DNA of 64,000 nt, taken from the NCBI RefSeq assembly GCF_900107275.1, contig NZ_FNPI01000001.1, positions 992,001 through 1,056,000 on the forward strand, written 5' to 3'. The translations under genes and the position numbers were made by a program. Below, in pieces: positions 1 through 9,410 of the stretch. This DNA is from Evansella caseinilytica. GTDB lineage: Bacteria > Bacillota > Bacilli > Bacillales > Salisediminibacteriaceae. How positions within the stretch are numbered: the first letter of the stretch is position 1; each line of letters opens with the position of its first letter. The notes beneath the pieces were generated by a model, which saw nothing but the letters and a program-made list of their open reading frames with translations, was not told where the DNA came from and made no database searches.

Positions 1-358
1 GCAAATGAGACTGAATTCTTGCGGTAAGCTCGGCGAGGCAGAACGGTTTTGTTAAATAATCGTCCGCTCCGATATCGAGGCCCTTGATCTTGCTTTCATC
101 TTCCTGTTTCGCACTGATGATCAAGACGGGGACATCACTTTCCAGTCGGATCGTTTTGCACAGCAGGAAGCCGTCCATTTCCGGGAGCATCAGATCGACA
201 AGAACGAGATCGTAGCTGTCCAGCTTAAAATCCTCCCAGCCTTCTTTTCCCGTCGTTGCCCAGGTAACAAAATAGCCTGCTTTCCGCAAATGATCCATCA
301 TGATTCGTGCAATTTCACGATCGTCTTCTACAATGAGTATCTTTACTGGCGCGTCCAT
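1..358 (-). CDS. Response regulator receiver domain, partial (C-terminus beyond left edge)
   Basis: The gene starts at an ATG (complement of 356-358) and runs off the left end after 119 codons. The visible part is a complete receiver domain: an acidic pocket near residues 11-13 (VEDD), the phospho-acceptor Asp in LVLVDLMLPEMDG near residue 55, and the conserved Lys in GADDYLTKPF near residue 105. The ALTARI-like tail that follows is typical of OmpR/PhoB regulators, so a winged-helix DNA-binding domain is expected outside the window. The upstream region (359-521) is AT-rich and holds no other gene. The cognate kinase is not visible; it may lie to the left. Confidence 0.9.
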   Translation of the reverse strand, partial: MDAPVKILIVEDDREIARIMMDHLRKAGYFVTWATTGKEGWEDFKLDSYDLVLVDLMLPEMDGFLLCKTIRLESDVPVLIISAKQEDESKIKGLDIGADDYLTKPFCLAELTARIQSHL

Positions 359-521
359 CTTCTCAACCTTCTTTCTATGTCTTTATTATAAAGTGACCCG
401 TCGAAGGGAGCTGAAATCTTTATGATTGCTTAATAAATTCCATCGCGGATTTGAAAAAGTGCTGAATAATGTCAGTTTACTAGTTTTTACGTAGCAATAT
501 CCAGAGATAATTTATGAAAAA

Positions 522-553
522 AAGAACTGACGCATGCTCAGCGGTCAGCTCTT
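522..553 (-). terminator. Rho-independent terminator of the DUF418 gene
   Basis: A 10-bp stem (AAGAACTGAC / GTCAGCTCTT, one G-T pair) with a 12-nt loop. Read on the minus strand it is followed by a run of seven T residues, 50 nt after the DUF418 stop codon. Confidence 0.75.
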
Positions 554-603
554 CATTTTATCAAAATGAACGTGTATGTGTAATAGCGGAAAACAATATC
601 ATG

Positions 604-1809
604 CTACGCTCCAAGCTTTTCTTCTCCGGTTGTTGCCTCACGCCGTTGTTTCGGTCTGCCTGACATAGTCAAATAAGTGATCATCCTTAGCAGGCGTTCC
701 AGCGGTCCAGTCTGAAAGCGACGGAGGTACCATTTGCTTGCGATCATCTGGCAGAAATATAGAACGATGCAAAGGAGAACACCGTATATTATTCCTAATT
801 GTCCAAACAGCCCGAAGCCGTAACCGTAAAAGAGCGTTGTACAAACAACTGTCTGCATCAAATAGTTGGTAAGGGACAGCTTGCCGACATGACTGAATAA
901 CGTGAATGGTGCCGAGTTTTTCGCCGTTGAATACATATACGAAAAGCTAAAAATGTATCCGAGGGCAAGCAGGAAGCCGCCGGATAAAACGAAAACTCCC
1001 GTCCATCCATAACTTGGCAGCAAGTAATAGAGCCCTTTGATGACAAGCCCAACTGGCACGAGCAGCATCCCCTTCAAATAAAGCGGCTGCTCTGCTTGCG
1101 GATTGCTGAACCAATTGCTTTTGGCGGCGTACATCCCGATTAAAAACGGAGGAGAAATGAAAATCGGCGTGATGACAATCAGCAGCAGGAGCATGTCTTC
1201 CGATACTCCCATTGCCACCTGCGGTTCCTCCTTGTTGCGGTGATTCATGATCTCCTGATAGGTTCCTGCGCCGTAAATCGAATTAGTCCGTTCAATATAT
1301 TCTGTCACTGTCTCAGGATCTTCTACCAGTTTGGAATCTATTAAAGATCCAAAGTTGAGGAGGGAAGTAAGGGAGAACAAAATGATTCCCCACACGAGCA
1401 TCGTTTTCTTTTTTCGGTTGACAAACAACAGCAGAAACATCCCGACAATTCCATAGGATAAAAGAATATCTCCTTCCCACAAAAATGTGGAGTGCAAATA
1501 GCCGAGAAGCAGTAGGAACAGAAACCGCCGTGCCAACGTTCTTTTGACTCCCATGTTTCTACGTTCTAAACTTTCCTTCATTTTTATCATGCCGAACCCG
1601 AAAAGAAAGGCGAAGATCGGCATGAAGCTGCCCTCGACAGCAATTTGCAGAAAGCGATGAACGACGCTGTCGGCAGCGGACAGTGAAAAGAATTCCATCT
1701 CTTCCTTTCCAAAAATTCCGTATTGAAAAATAAGCATATTGGCAATAAGGATGCCGAGAAGACTCAAGCCCCTTAAAGCATCCACAAGGTGTAGCCGCGT
1801 TGCATTCAT
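604..1809 (-). CDS. DUF418 domain membrane protein (YeiB/YrkO-like)
   Basis: A 401-residue polytopic membrane protein. The N-terminus (DALRGLSLLGILIANM, residues 10-25) and the R-F-x-G-P-L-E-R-L-L-R segment near residue 370 are typical of the DUF418/YeiB family, related to the heparan-alpha-glucosaminide acyltransferase fold. About nine or ten hydrophobic segments can be seen. The family is widespread in Bacillus but its substrate is unknown; a role in transport or acylation at the cytoplasmic membrane is only inferred. The gene is monocistronic, divergent from the two-component pair at 2113, and ends at a terminator. The 300-bp divergent gap contains short inverted repeats (for example 1861-1876 and 1922-1956) of unknown function. 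Confidence 0.88.
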   Translation of the reverse strand: MNATRLHLVDALRGLSLLGILIANMLIFQYGIFGKEEMEFFSLSAADSVVHRFLQIAVEGSFMPIFAFLFGFGMIKMKESLERRNMGVKRTLARRFLFLLLLGYLHSTFLWEGDILLSYGIVGMFLLLFVNRKKKTMLVWGIILFSLTSLLNFGSLIDSKLVEDPETVTEYIERTNSIYGAGTYQEIMNHRNKEEPQVAMGVSEDMLLLLIVITPIFISPPFLIGMYAAKSNWFSNPQAEQPLYLKGMLLVPVGLVIKGLYYLLPSYGWTGVFVLSGGFLLALGYIFSFSYMYSTAKNSAPFTLFSHVGKLSLTNYLMQTVVCTTLFYGYGFGLFGQLGIIYGVLLCIVLYFCQMIASKWYLRRFQTGPLERLLRMITYLTMSGRPKQRREATTGEEKLGA

Positions 1810-2112
1810 ACTAATCCCTCACTTCAACATTTTTTTGGTTGCTTTTGGATCGGATTGTAACCAAGTGAACGCTTGGTCCTTCACGCTTTGTGTGAAGAGG
1901 CCTAAAAGCAACGAAATTTATGAACAGGGCTTTTTGAATCGAAAATCGCCTTGTTCAAGCTATATTCATTTGGTTATTTCCAATGAATAGTGTAAGTTTT
2001 AAACTTTACTGGATTAGGAAGCAGAGCTTACACCGCGATTAATTTTTTTGCTCGAATGTAAGCTGAAAGTAAGGTTGTTATGCTACGATAAAAGAGGAGG
2101 AGAGTGAGAACG

Positions 2113-2838
2113 ATGCAATCGACGAATATTTTAATTGTGGATGATGAAGCAGCTATTGCGAAAATGATAAAAATAGTTTTGCAAAAGGAAGGATTTACAC
2201 AAATATACACAGCGGAAACTGCTGCGGAAGCACTGGCGGTTGTGAAGCAGCAGCCGATCGACTTTATTGTTCTTGATGTGATGCTTCCTGACCGAAGCGG
2301 ATTTGATATATGCCCTGAGCTGAGAAGGATGTCCAATGCCTATATTTTGTTTTTGACTGCCAAAGTGTCGGATCTTGACAAGCTTACAGGATTTGCTATC
2401 GGTGGAGACGATTATATTACCAAACCGTTTAACCCGCTTGAAATCGTTGCCAGAATCAATGCTCGTCTGCGAAGACAAGCCGCCGCGCCGACAGACAACC
2501 TGCAGATAACGGCTGCGGTGAAAAAAACGTTTTATTCCTGCAGCAGGTTTTCGGTGAATGAGCAGGCCGGAGAGCTGGTTGTTGACGGCAAGGTTGTTCC
2601 GTGTCCGGCCCAGGTGTTTTTGCTTTTGCTCCACTTTTGCAAGCATCCCGATCAAGTTTTTTCAAAGACACAGCTCCTTGAAGCTGTCTGGGGAATGGAC
2701 AGCTATGTGGATGATAACACCGTGATGGTGCATATCCGGAGAATTCGCGAGCGGATTGAAGAAGATCCCGGCAAGCCGAAATATTTGGTGACGGTAAGGG
2801 GACTTGGCTACAAACTTGTAAAGGAGAAGCAACAGTGA
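2113..2838 (+). CDS. OmpR-family response regulator
   Basis: A 241-residue two-component regulator. The receiver domain has the acidic pair DDE near the start, the phospho-Asp in FIVLDVMLPDRSG (about residue 55) and Lys in GGDDYITKPF. The C-terminal half is a winged helix with the DNA-contact region VDDNTVMVHIRRIRERIEEDP and the terminal GLGYKL motif. A GTG at 2104 is in frame, but GGAG at 2099-2102 is better spaced for the ATG at 2113. It overlaps the kinase gene by 4 nt (GTGA), so the two are translationally coupled. Domain order and context resemble VanR/YkoG-type systems; the stimulus is not known. Confidence 0.93.
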   Translation: MQSTNILIVDDEAAIAKMIKIVLQKEGFTQIYTAETAAEALAVVKQQPIDFIVLDVMLPDRSGFDICPELRRMSNAYILFLTAKVSDLDKLTGFAIGGDDYITKPFNPLEIVARINARLRRQAAAPTDNLQITAAVKKTFYSCSRFSVNEQAGELVVDGKVVPCPAQVFLLLLHFCKHPDQVFSKTQLLEAVWGMDSYVDDNTVMVHIRRIRERIEEDPGKPKYLVTVRGLGYKLVKEKQQ

Positions 2839-4580
2839 AATCGACAAAGCGGCGATTAGCCTTTCGGTTTACATTCCAATTCATTATTTTCAGCATTTTG
2901 GCGGTGATTATTTGCGGTCTGTTGATACTTAATGTCTCGGATTATCTCACAAAGGAAGAGATCAAACGAAATTTTACCATCGGTACACTCGATACGATCA
3001 TCAGTGAAACAACGGTGACGGACGACGAAGTGTGGATTCATTCATCGTGGGAGGAACTGCTGGCAGAAAGAAACATGTGGCTGCAGGTTATTAATGAAGA
3101 AGGCAAGGTTATTCATTCCATTCATGCGCCGTCGGACTTGCCGGACAGTTATACATTGCAGGAAATCATGAAAATCAATGAAACGAAGCGCTATCTTCAT
3201 TATAAGATATTTTCTTCTATCGACACGTATTATCAGATGCCCTATCTGTATTTTTTAGGCTATGAAAGTAAAAGTGACGATCTCCTGCTGGAATGGGTGA
3301 ACACGTATCAAGATGTGACGCAGCTGAGTGACGACGAATTGGAGCAATTAACCGCACAGGTGAAAGCCAAGAATGGGCGGCTGGACATCATTGATGAGCA
3401 AGGGATGGTTGTCAAGAGCATCGGGAACGGAGCAACGACCGAGGAGGGAAGAATGAATTATACTCCGGTCGGAATCGTTGCCCACCGGCAGGGGCTGAGC
3501 AATGAAAGGGCGGAAGTGTCGGTCTATTATGACACCGAAACGAACTATACTTGGATATTAAAGTCCGACCGGGGAGAAGTGACGATTTACGGCAGCTTTC
3601 TGCGTGAAATCATTGCTGTGCTGTTTGTTGCGGCAGCGATTATTCTCCTGCTCGGCATCCTCTTCACCGTTTGGCATGCTACCCGTTACGGACAGCCGCT
3701 GCTGCTGTTTATTACCTGGCTGGAAAAGCTGGGGCAGGGGAATTATCAGGAAGTACTAAACGCCATGCAGGACAAAAAGGTGCTGAACAGGAAAGGCAAA
3801 GTCAGGAGCAAATATAAGCTGTACGAAGAAGTGATTACCGCTTTCAAGGAGATGGCGGGAAAGCTGAAACAGTCCGAGGAGGAACGGGAACAGCTGGACA
3901 CGACGAGAGAAGCATGGATGACCGGTATTTCCCACGATTTACGGACGCCCCTTTCCAGTATACAAGGGTACGGACACATGCTGGAAAGTGATCATTATGA
4001 ATGGACGGCAACGGAGCTCAGGGAAATTGGAGCGACGATAAGGGAGAAAGGGGAATACATGCTGCAGCTCGTGGAGGATTTTTCCCTCGCTTTTCAGTTG
4101 AAAAACAGTTCGTTACCGTTGAAGAGAGAGGAAATCAAGCTCGATGAATTTCTCCAGCACACGGTCCTTGCCTTGGTGAATGATGTCACGATCAAAAACG
4201 TGAACTTTTCCTTCGAAAATGCGGCGGATGAGCCGATCTATTATGCTGCGGATGTCCACTGGTTTGAAAGGATGCTTCTCAATCTGCTTTTGAATGCAGT
4301 GAAGCACAATCCGGAAGGCACGGAGATTGTTGTTACCATCGATAAGGATGAAAGCCGCATCTATATTAAGATTGAAGATGACGGCATCGGGATGGATGAG
4401 GAAACACAACGATTTTTGTTTGAGCGGTATTATCGCGGCATCAATACAAGCGAAAAGGTGGATGGCACCGGGCTTGGGATGAGCATCGCGAAAGGGATTG
4501 TCGAAGCGCATGGCGGCGATATCACCGTTCAATCCAAGCAGTTGCAAGGAACGACGCTGACTTTACGTTTTCCGGTTTAG
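2835..4580 (+). CDS. Sensor histidine kinase, partner of the preceding regulator
   Basis: A 581-residue membrane kinase with GTG start and AAGGAG at 2821-2826. Transmembrane helix 1 is about residues 12-33, followed by an extracellular sensor region of about 220 residues, transmembrane helix 2 about 258-280 and a linker. The phospho-acceptor His is residue 367 in GISHDLRTPLSSIQGY. The ATPase domain shows the N box (LLLNAVKHNPEG), G1 (DDGIGM) and G2 (GTGLGMSIAKGIVEAHGG). All kinase motifs are intact. The large extracellular region has no recognisable domain, so the signal cannot be predicted. Downstream, 4588-4664 has a GAGGATGTC/GACATCCTC inverted repeat with a long loop, perhaps a weak terminator. 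Confidence 0.93.
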   Translation: MKSTKRRLAFRFTFQFIIFSILAVIICGLLILNVSDYLTKEEIKRNFTIGTLDTIISETTVTDDEVWIHSSWEELLAERNMWLQVINEEGKVIHSIHAPSDLPDSYTLQEIMKINETKRYLHYKIFSSIDTYYQMPYLYFLGYESKSDDLLLEWVNTYQDVTQLSDDELEQLTAQVKAKNGRLDIIDEQGMVVKSIGNGATTEEGRMNYTPVGIVAHRQGLSNERAEVSVYYDTETNYTWILKSDRGEVTIYGSFLREIIAVLFVAAAIILLLGILFTVWHATRYGQPLLLFITWLEKLGQGNYQEVLNAMQDKKVLNRKGKVRSKYKLYEEVITAFKEMAGKLKQSEEEREQLDTTREAWMTGISHDLRTPLSSIQGYGHMLESDHYEWTATELREIGATIREKGEYMLQLVEDFSLAFQLKNSSLPLKREEIKLDEFLQHTVLALVNDVTIKNVNFSFENAADEPIYYAADVHWFERMLLNLLLNAVKHNPEGTEIVVTIDKDESRIYIKIEDDGIGMDEETQRFLFERYYRGINTSEKVDGTGLGMSIAKGIVEAHGGDITVQSKQLQGTTLTLRFPV

Positions 4581-4690
4581 AACCTCAGAGGATGTCCTCC
4601 ATAGTCGTTTTGCGCTGCAATGATAGCCTGTTTGTTCGTTGCGGTAAAAGCTAGCGACATCCTCCAGTGAAAAATAAAGACAAAGTACTA

Positions 4691-5013
4691 GAGCTTGCTC
4701 AAAAAGGCAATGTTTCGTTCCGCTTGATGCACTCAATTCCTCCTAAGTGCTGCCCACGTCCTGCGTCTGCGGTTACTCGACGCAAATTGATTCGATGAAG
4801 CACGTTCAAGTTGCATTTGTGGGCAACGGCGGAATGTCGTCATTCTGACTACGAGAACCCCACACGTAATCGGATTTAAAAGAATGCATCGGCTTCACTC
4901 ATTGTCTCTTCCTCTGCAAGCATAGCTTCGACGAATATCCAAGTGCCATCGCGCGCGATGGCACGATGAGACAGTTCGCAGTTTCTCAGTGAAGAATGGC
5001 TCATTGCTTCGTG
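4691..5013 (+). repeat. Dispersed palindromic repeat, copy A (decayed right end)
   Basis: The left end GAGCTTGCTCAAAAAGG matches the other copies (9136, 26156, 41747). Inside is the hairpin-forming module AATTCC..GGAATGTCG, then the conserved block GAATGCATCGGCTTCACTCA, then a perfect 22-bp palindrome at 4943-4964 centred on CGCGCG. The right end reaches ATTGCTTCGTG but the terminal TTTGTTCAAAAAG hairpin is degraded. No coding gene is seen in 4581-5137. Confidence 0.8.
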
Positions 5014-5140
5014 ATTGTCATGTGAAAAAATGAACAAAACAGCTAAAAAATGACAGAAAATGATAAAGATAGACTATGTTCATTCGCACCAGCTGTGCTA
5101 TATGATGGAGGTTATATAAAAGAAGAAAGCAGGGCAATTG

Positions 5141-6124
5141 ATGAGAAAAGTAAAAATCGCCGGTATCGGCAAGTATTTGCCGGAAACAGTGATCACTTCC
5201 GACGAAATTGATGCGAAGCTGGGACTGAAATCCGGATGGACCGAGAAAAAATCAGGGGTGAAAAAAAGACATTACGCAGGCGTGGAAACCGCGTCGGAAA
5301 TGGGCGCGAAAGCCGTTTTGCAGGCGTTGCAAGCAGCGGATTTAACATTGGATGACATTGACTGCCTCGTTTCGGTAAGCGGAACGATGGAGCAGCCGAT
5401 TCCGTGCACTGCGGCCTTGATGCATGAAAAATTACAACCGCAGAGGCCGATACCCGCTTTTGATATCAATTCCACTTGTCTGAGCTTTGTCACCGGATTG
5501 GATGTGATGTCCCAAATGGTTCATGCCGGCGGCTACCAACGGGTGGTCCTTGTTTCCAGTGACATCGCGTCCGTCGGAATCAATCCGAAGCAAAAAGAAA
5601 GCTATGTTCTGTTCGGGGATGCCGCGGTTGCCTGCATTATCGAACGGACGCCGGAAGTGGAAACGTCGCGTATTCTTGTGTCTAATATGGAGACTTACAG
5701 CAAGGGTGCTCATTTGACAGAAATCCGCGGCGGCGGAACGAAGCTTCACCCTAATAAACATAAAGTGGAAGATGATTACTTATTTGATATGGACGGTAAA
5801 AAAGTTTTTCGGATGAGCTCGAAAGTGATCGGACAATTCGTCCGTGACTTGTTAAACCGCGCCGCCCTCTCCATTGAAGATTTGACAGCCGTCGTGCCGC
5901 ATCAGGCAAGCGGAATGGCACTAAGGATGCTGGGAAATAAGCTGGGAATACAGGAGCACCGGCTGATCAATGTCATCGGACAATACGGCAATGCCATCGC
6001 CGCTTCCATTCCGCTGGCGTTGGCCGATGCTGTGGAAGCTGGAAAAATAGCGAGAGGCGACACCATCATGCTCCTTGGAACCAGCGCTGGCTTATCTCTT
6101 GGAGGAATGCTTCTTGTATATTAA
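5141..6124 (+). CDS. Beta-ketoacyl-ACP synthase III-like (FabH/OleA-type) condensing enzyme
   Basis: A thiolase-fold enzyme of about 327 residues, the usual length for KAS III. The Cys-His-Asn triad is visible: Cys in DINSTCLSFVTG (about 113), His in VVPHQASGMALRM (about 254) and Asn in GQYGNAIAAS (about 284). It probably performs decarboxylative or non-decarboxylative Claisen condensation of an acyl-CoA/ACP starter. The active-site context (NSTC rather than AAC) sets it apart from housekeeping FabH. A TTG at 5138 is an alternative start. It leads a five-gene operon with ATP-grasp, two SDRs and an adenylate-forming enzyme, which points to a specialised pathway rather than fatty-acid synthesis. 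The product is unknown. Confidence 0.9.
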   Translation: MRKVKIAGIGKYLPETVITSDEIDAKLGLKSGWTEKKSGVKKRHYAGVETASEMGAKAVLQALQAADLTLDDIDCLVSVSGTMEQPIPCTAALMHEKLQPQRPIPAFDINSTCLSFVTGLDVMSQMVHAGGYQRVVLVSSDIASVGINPKQKESYVLFGDAAVACIIERTPEVETSRILVSNMETYSKGAHLTEIRGGGTKLHPNKHKVEDDYLFDMDGKKVFRMSSKVIGQFVRDLLNRAALSIEDLTAVVPHQASGMALRMLGNKLGIQEHRLINVIGQYGNAIAASIPLALADAVEAGKIARGDTIMLLGTSAGLSLGGMLLVY

Positions 6125-7259
6125 ACACGTGTTGATCACGGGGGCGCGTGCCCCTGCGGCCCTTGAGCTGGCCCGAATTTTTTCCAGACGGGGGCATCGT
6201 GTGCATATGGCTGACAGCATTCCTTATCCATTATCAAAAGCAAGCCGCCACGTGGAAAAATATCATCGGGTGCGGACGCCGAAACAGCAGACGGATGGAT
6301 TCATCGACGACATTCTTCATCTTGTCAGACGGGAGAAGATTGATGTCTTGATTCCGACGTGCGAAGAAATTTTTTATCTATCTGCATACAAACAAGCGTT
6401 GGAAGCAGCGTGCGAAGTGTTCGTGGAGCCGGCGGACCGCCTGCTTCCGCTGCACAATAAATTTACTTTTATCGAAACGGCGAGCGCATTCGGACTGCCG
6501 GTGCCGGAAACACGTTTGTGTGGCGATAAAGTGGAGTGGCACGCGGCACTGGCAGCGCTGAAAAAGGGAGAGCGTTGGATCGGAAAGCCGGTTTATACCC
6601 GCTTTTCCAACGACATCGTGCAGCTGCCGAAAGAAGCGGGGCGGCAGGTTGACGTACATCCGCAAAAAAAGTGGATCGTTCAGGCCTACATCGAGGGCTC
6701 TTTGGTTTGTACTTACAGCATTGCTTCTCATGGACAACTGCTCGCCCATTCGGTATATTACAGTAAATTCCGTGCCGGGGACGGAGCGAGCGTACATTTC
6801 CAGGCTGTTGACGAGCCTGCTGTCGATGACTGGGTGGAAACGTTTGTGAGAAAATACCGTTTTCACGGTCAAATTGCCTTTGATTTTATCAAAACCCCGC
6901 AAGGCGACATCTATCCGATAGAATGTAATCCGCGGCTGACAAGCGGAGTACACCTGTTTCGCTCACAGGATTTACCGTCTGCATTTATGGGCCAACGCCG
7001 GCAGCTTTTGCTGCGCGGACAAGGAAAGGTTGCGCTGACGCCGGCGATGCTACTGTTTGGTTATAAAAACATCCGGATGTACGGGTGGAAGGATTTTTTC
7101 GACGCTTTCAAAAAATCGGAGGACGCGATTTTTGAACGGCGGGATTGGAAGCCGTTTTTTTATCAGTTTTTATCGCTGTATTATTTTTGGAAAACCAGTC
7201 GAAAGAATAAGACAAGCATTCTTGAAGCAACGACACATGATATTTCCTGGGATGGGTGA
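6114..7259 (+). CDS. ATP-grasp ligase-like protein
   Basis: A protein of about 381 residues with a carbamoyl-phosphate-synthetase-like ATP-grasp fold. The N-terminal pre-ATP-grasp Rossmann segment is VLITGARAPAALELARIFSRRG; the ATP/metal site includes GKPVYTRFSND and IECNPRLTSG (the Glu/Asn that bind magnesium). Such enzymes join a carboxylate to an amine or thiol through an acyl phosphate; the substrates here are unknown. I place the start at TTG 6114, eight bases after GGAGGA and inside the last codons of the ketosynthase gene, because the sequence upstream of it is only the overlapping frame. The stop overlaps the next start. Coupling to the ketosynthase implies the two act in one pathway. 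Confidence 0.85.
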   Translation: MYIKHVLITGARAPAALELARIFSRRGHRVHMADSIPYPLSKASRHVEKYHRVRTPKQQTDGFIDDILHLVRREKIDVLIPTCEEIFYLSAYKQALEAACEVFVEPADRLLPLHNKFTFIETASAFGLPVPETRLCGDKVEWHAALAALKKGERWIGKPVYTRFSNDIVQLPKEAGRQVDVHPQKKWIVQAYIEGSLVCTYSIASHGQLLAHSVYYSKFRAGDGASVHFQAVDEPAVDDWVETFVRKYRFHGQIAFDFIKTPQGDIYPIECNPRLTSGVHLFRSQDLPSAFMGQRRQLLLRGQGKVALTPAMLLFGYKNIRMYGWKDFFDAFKKSEDAIFERRDWKPFFYQFLSLYYFWKTSRKNKTSILEATTHDISWDG

Positions 7260-8257
7260 TGCAAGTGAACATGTTAGTGACGGGAGGCACCGGCTTTTTA
7301 GGAAAAAAGCTCGCGGAGCGCCTTTGTCAAATGAAGTACCGCGTGACGGCAATCGGAAGAAATCAGTCGGTTGGAAAACAGCTTGCCGAGAGCGGGATAA
7401 CGTTTATCCAGGCAGATTTAGGCGATAAAGAAGTGATCAAGGAGTGCTGCAAAGGGATGGATTATGTGTTCCACTGCGGGGCGCTTTCTTCTCCTTGGGG
7501 CGTCTATGAAGAGTTCTACCATTCGAATGTAGCCGGGACGGTAAACGTTATCGAAGGCTGCAAGGAGCATCGCGTCAAGCGGCTGATTTACGTGTCGACG
7601 CCGAGCCTGTATTTTGGCTATGATCCCCGGCTTGATGTCAGGGAAACGGATGCTTTAGCTGACACGTTTATTAATTTTTACACAAAAACAAAGTATTGGG
7701 CGGAAGGAAAGATCGACGAGGCATTTGCCGCAGGTCTGCCTGTGATCACGATACGTCCGCGGGCTATCTTTGGTCCGGGAGATAATGCGATTTTTCCGCG
7801 GCTGATCCAGACCGGGCAGGAAAAATTCATTCCGCTCATTGACGGCGGGAATGCGATGATTGATCTCACCTATGTGGAAAACGTGGTCGATGCCTTGCTG
7901 TTGTGCATGACTTCCCCGGAGCAAACCTTGGGTGAAAAATATAACATTACCAACGGCGAACAGGTTTTACTGAAGGATGTTTTAACACGGACGTTTCACA
8001 AGCTGGAGCAGTCGTTCCGCGTCAGGCGGATTCCATATCCCCTCGCCTTTCGCCTTGCAGCGCTGTTAGAATGGTCAGCCAAAAAGTTTCAAGGAGGAAA
8101 AGAACCGTTGTTGACGAAATATACCGTTACCGTCTTGGCCAGATCGCAAACATTGAATATCGAGAAAGCGAAAGCCGAGCTTGGATATGAGCCGCGGATC
8201 ACGATCGATGAAGGAATCGCTTTATTTGCAGAGTGGTGGAAAAAACACGTTTTCTAG
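7259..8257 (+). CDS. Extended SDR, NAD-dependent epimerase/3-beta-HSD-like (OleD-like)
   Basis: A 332-residue extended short-chain dehydrogenase/reductase. The nucleotide site is VTGGTGFLGKKLAERL at the N-terminus, and catalytic Tyr/Lys lie in FYTKTKYWAE (YxxxK) near residue 140, followed by RPRAIFGPGD. Overall it resembles 3-beta-hydroxysteroid dehydrogenase and OleD-type reductases, which reduce beta-keto acids made by a thiolase-fold enzyme. That fits a role directly after the ketosynthase at 5141, but this is inference. The ATG overlaps the stop of the ATP-grasp gene; a GTG at 7256 is in frame. All motifs are intact. Confidence 0.88.
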   Translation: MQVNMLVTGGTGFLGKKLAERLCQMKYRVTAIGRNQSVGKQLAESGITFIQADLGDKEVIKECCKGMDYVFHCGALSSPWGVYEEFYHSNVAGTVNVIEGCKEHRVKRLIYVSTPSLYFGYDPRLDVRETDALADTFINFYTKTKYWAEGKIDEAFAAGLPVITIRPRAIFGPGDNAIFPRLIQTGQEKFIPLIDGGNAMIDLTYVENVVDALLLCMTSPEQTLGEKYNITNGEQVLLKDVLTRTFHKLEQSFRVRRIPYPLAFRLAALLEWSAKKFQGGKEPLLTKYTVTVLARSQTLNIEKAKAELGYEPRITIDEGIALFAEWWKKHVF

Positions 8258-8273
8258 TAAGGAGGATCACGTT

Positions 8274-9107
8274 TTGGATGTTGCTATTGTGACAGGTGCC
8301 AACAGCGGAATCGGGATGCTGACAACGCTTGAGCTGTTAAAAGCGGGATATACGGTGGTGGCAACGATGAGAAACTTAGAGAATCAGGAGGAACTCGTCG
8401 AACATGCTTCCCGGCTGGAGCTGACGGATCGCCTTGATGTGCGGAAGCTGGATGTTACTGTTCTGAAGGACATTGAGGCAGTGAAGGATGGCGTGGAGAA
8501 GAAGTACGGGAAACTAACGGTGCTGATCAACAATGCCGGATATTGCCAGGGAGGCTTTTTATCCGATCTGACCACCGAGGAATGGAGACAGCAGCAGGAT
8601 GTTAATGTTCACGGCCCGTTTCAGATGACGAAGATTTTTCTGCCGCTGTTGGAGCGTGCCGCTCCTGCCAACATTATAAACATCAGCAGCGTTAGCGGCC
8701 TGTTCGGCTTTCCCGGCATGTCCCCGTATTGTTCGTCTAAATTCGCGCTGGAAGGGCTTAGTGAAAGCCTGCGGTTGGAATTGCTGCCGCAGCGGATTTT
8801 CGTGTCTCTTGTGGAACCGGCTGCGTATAACACGAAGATCTGGGAAAAAGGACTGGAAAAAATTGAGTCGACGCAGCTGGAGGGAGCCCCCATTAAGCAG
8901 GCAGTCGTTTCGTATGCTCAGCAAGCTTCGGCGGCGAGCTCGGACCCGTTGGAAGTCGCCCGACTGATCGTGAAAATTTGCCGGATGAAAGCGCCAGGCT
9001 TCCGCTATCCGATCGGGAAAGGAGCGAGGCTGCTGTTTCATGCAAAACGCTGGCTTCCATGGCGATTGTTGGAGAAAATTGTATTGAGAACTTTGATAAA
9101 AAGATGA
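8274..9107 (+). CDS. Classical short-chain dehydrogenase/reductase
   Basis: A 277-residue SDR. Cofactor motif VTGANSGIG lies at the extreme N-terminus, NNAG at about residue 87, catalytic Ser in INISSVSG and Tyr/Lys in SPYCSSKFALEG (YxxxK). The start is TTG 8274, eight bases after GGAGG (8261-8265); upstream in-frame codons belong to the end of the previous gene in another frame. It probably reduces or oxidises a hydroxyl/keto group on the product of the neighbouring enzymes. Only 16 nt separate it from the preceding gene, so it is cotranscribed. A repeat element follows before the next operon gene. Confidence 0.88.
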   Translation: MDVAIVTGANSGIGMLTTLELLKAGYTVVATMRNLENQEELVEHASRLELTDRLDVRKLDVTVLKDIEAVKDGVEKKYGKLTVLINNAGYCQGGFLSDLTTEEWRQQQDVNVHGPFQMTKIFLPLLERAAPANIINISSVSGLFGFPGMSPYCSSKFALEGLSESLRLELLPQRIFVSLVEPAAYNTKIWEKGLEKIESTQLEGAPIKQAVVSYAQQASAASSDPLEVARLIVKICRMKAPGFRYPIGKGARLLFHAKRWLPWRLLEKIVLRTLIKR

Positions 9108-9135
9108 AAAGTATGTTTTTGAACAGGCTCTTAAA

Positions 9136-9379
9136 GAGCGTGTTCAAAAAGGCAATGGTTCCGCTCGATGCGCCAGCTACGAGAAAACCACTCATAGCTG
9201 GCATGAAAAGAATGCATCGGCTTCACTCATTGTCTCTTCCTCTGCTAGTAGAGCGCCGACGTCTGTCCAAGTGCCATCGCGCGCGATGACACGATGAGAC
9301 AGTTCGCAGTGTCTCAGTGAAGAACAGCTCATTGCTTCGTGTTTGTTCAAAAAGATGAAAAGCGATCTTTTTGAACAAA
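9136..9379 (+). repeat. Dispersed palindromic repeat, copy B, inside the biosynthetic operon
   Basis: The left end is GAGCGTGTTCAAAAAGG; the right end is a hairpin with 16-bp arms (9341-9356 and 9365-9380, TTTGTTCAAAAAGAT / ATCTTTTTGAACAAA). The core palindrome at 9271-9292 has one mismatch. This short version lacks the AATTCC module. Flanking octamers 9128-9135 (CTCTTAAA) and 9380-9387 (CGTTTAAA) agree at six of eight bases, perhaps an eroded target duplication. A partial TTTTTGAACA end abuts on the left (9116-9125). The copy separates the SDR from the adenylate-forming gene. Confidence 0.85.
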
Positions 9380-9410
9380 CGTTTAAAGTAACGGATGTGA
9401 AGGTGAACCT

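Noticed and set aside
1739-1990. 83-codon plus-strand frame overlapping the DUF418 start
   Set aside because: Mostly antisense to DUF418 with no ribosome site; the unique part is low-complexity promoter-side DNA.
4800-5040. Palindromic region considered as an attachment site or replication origin
   Set aside because: The same sequence recurs at many intergenic places in the window, so it is a dispersed repeat; no integrase or replication gene is near.
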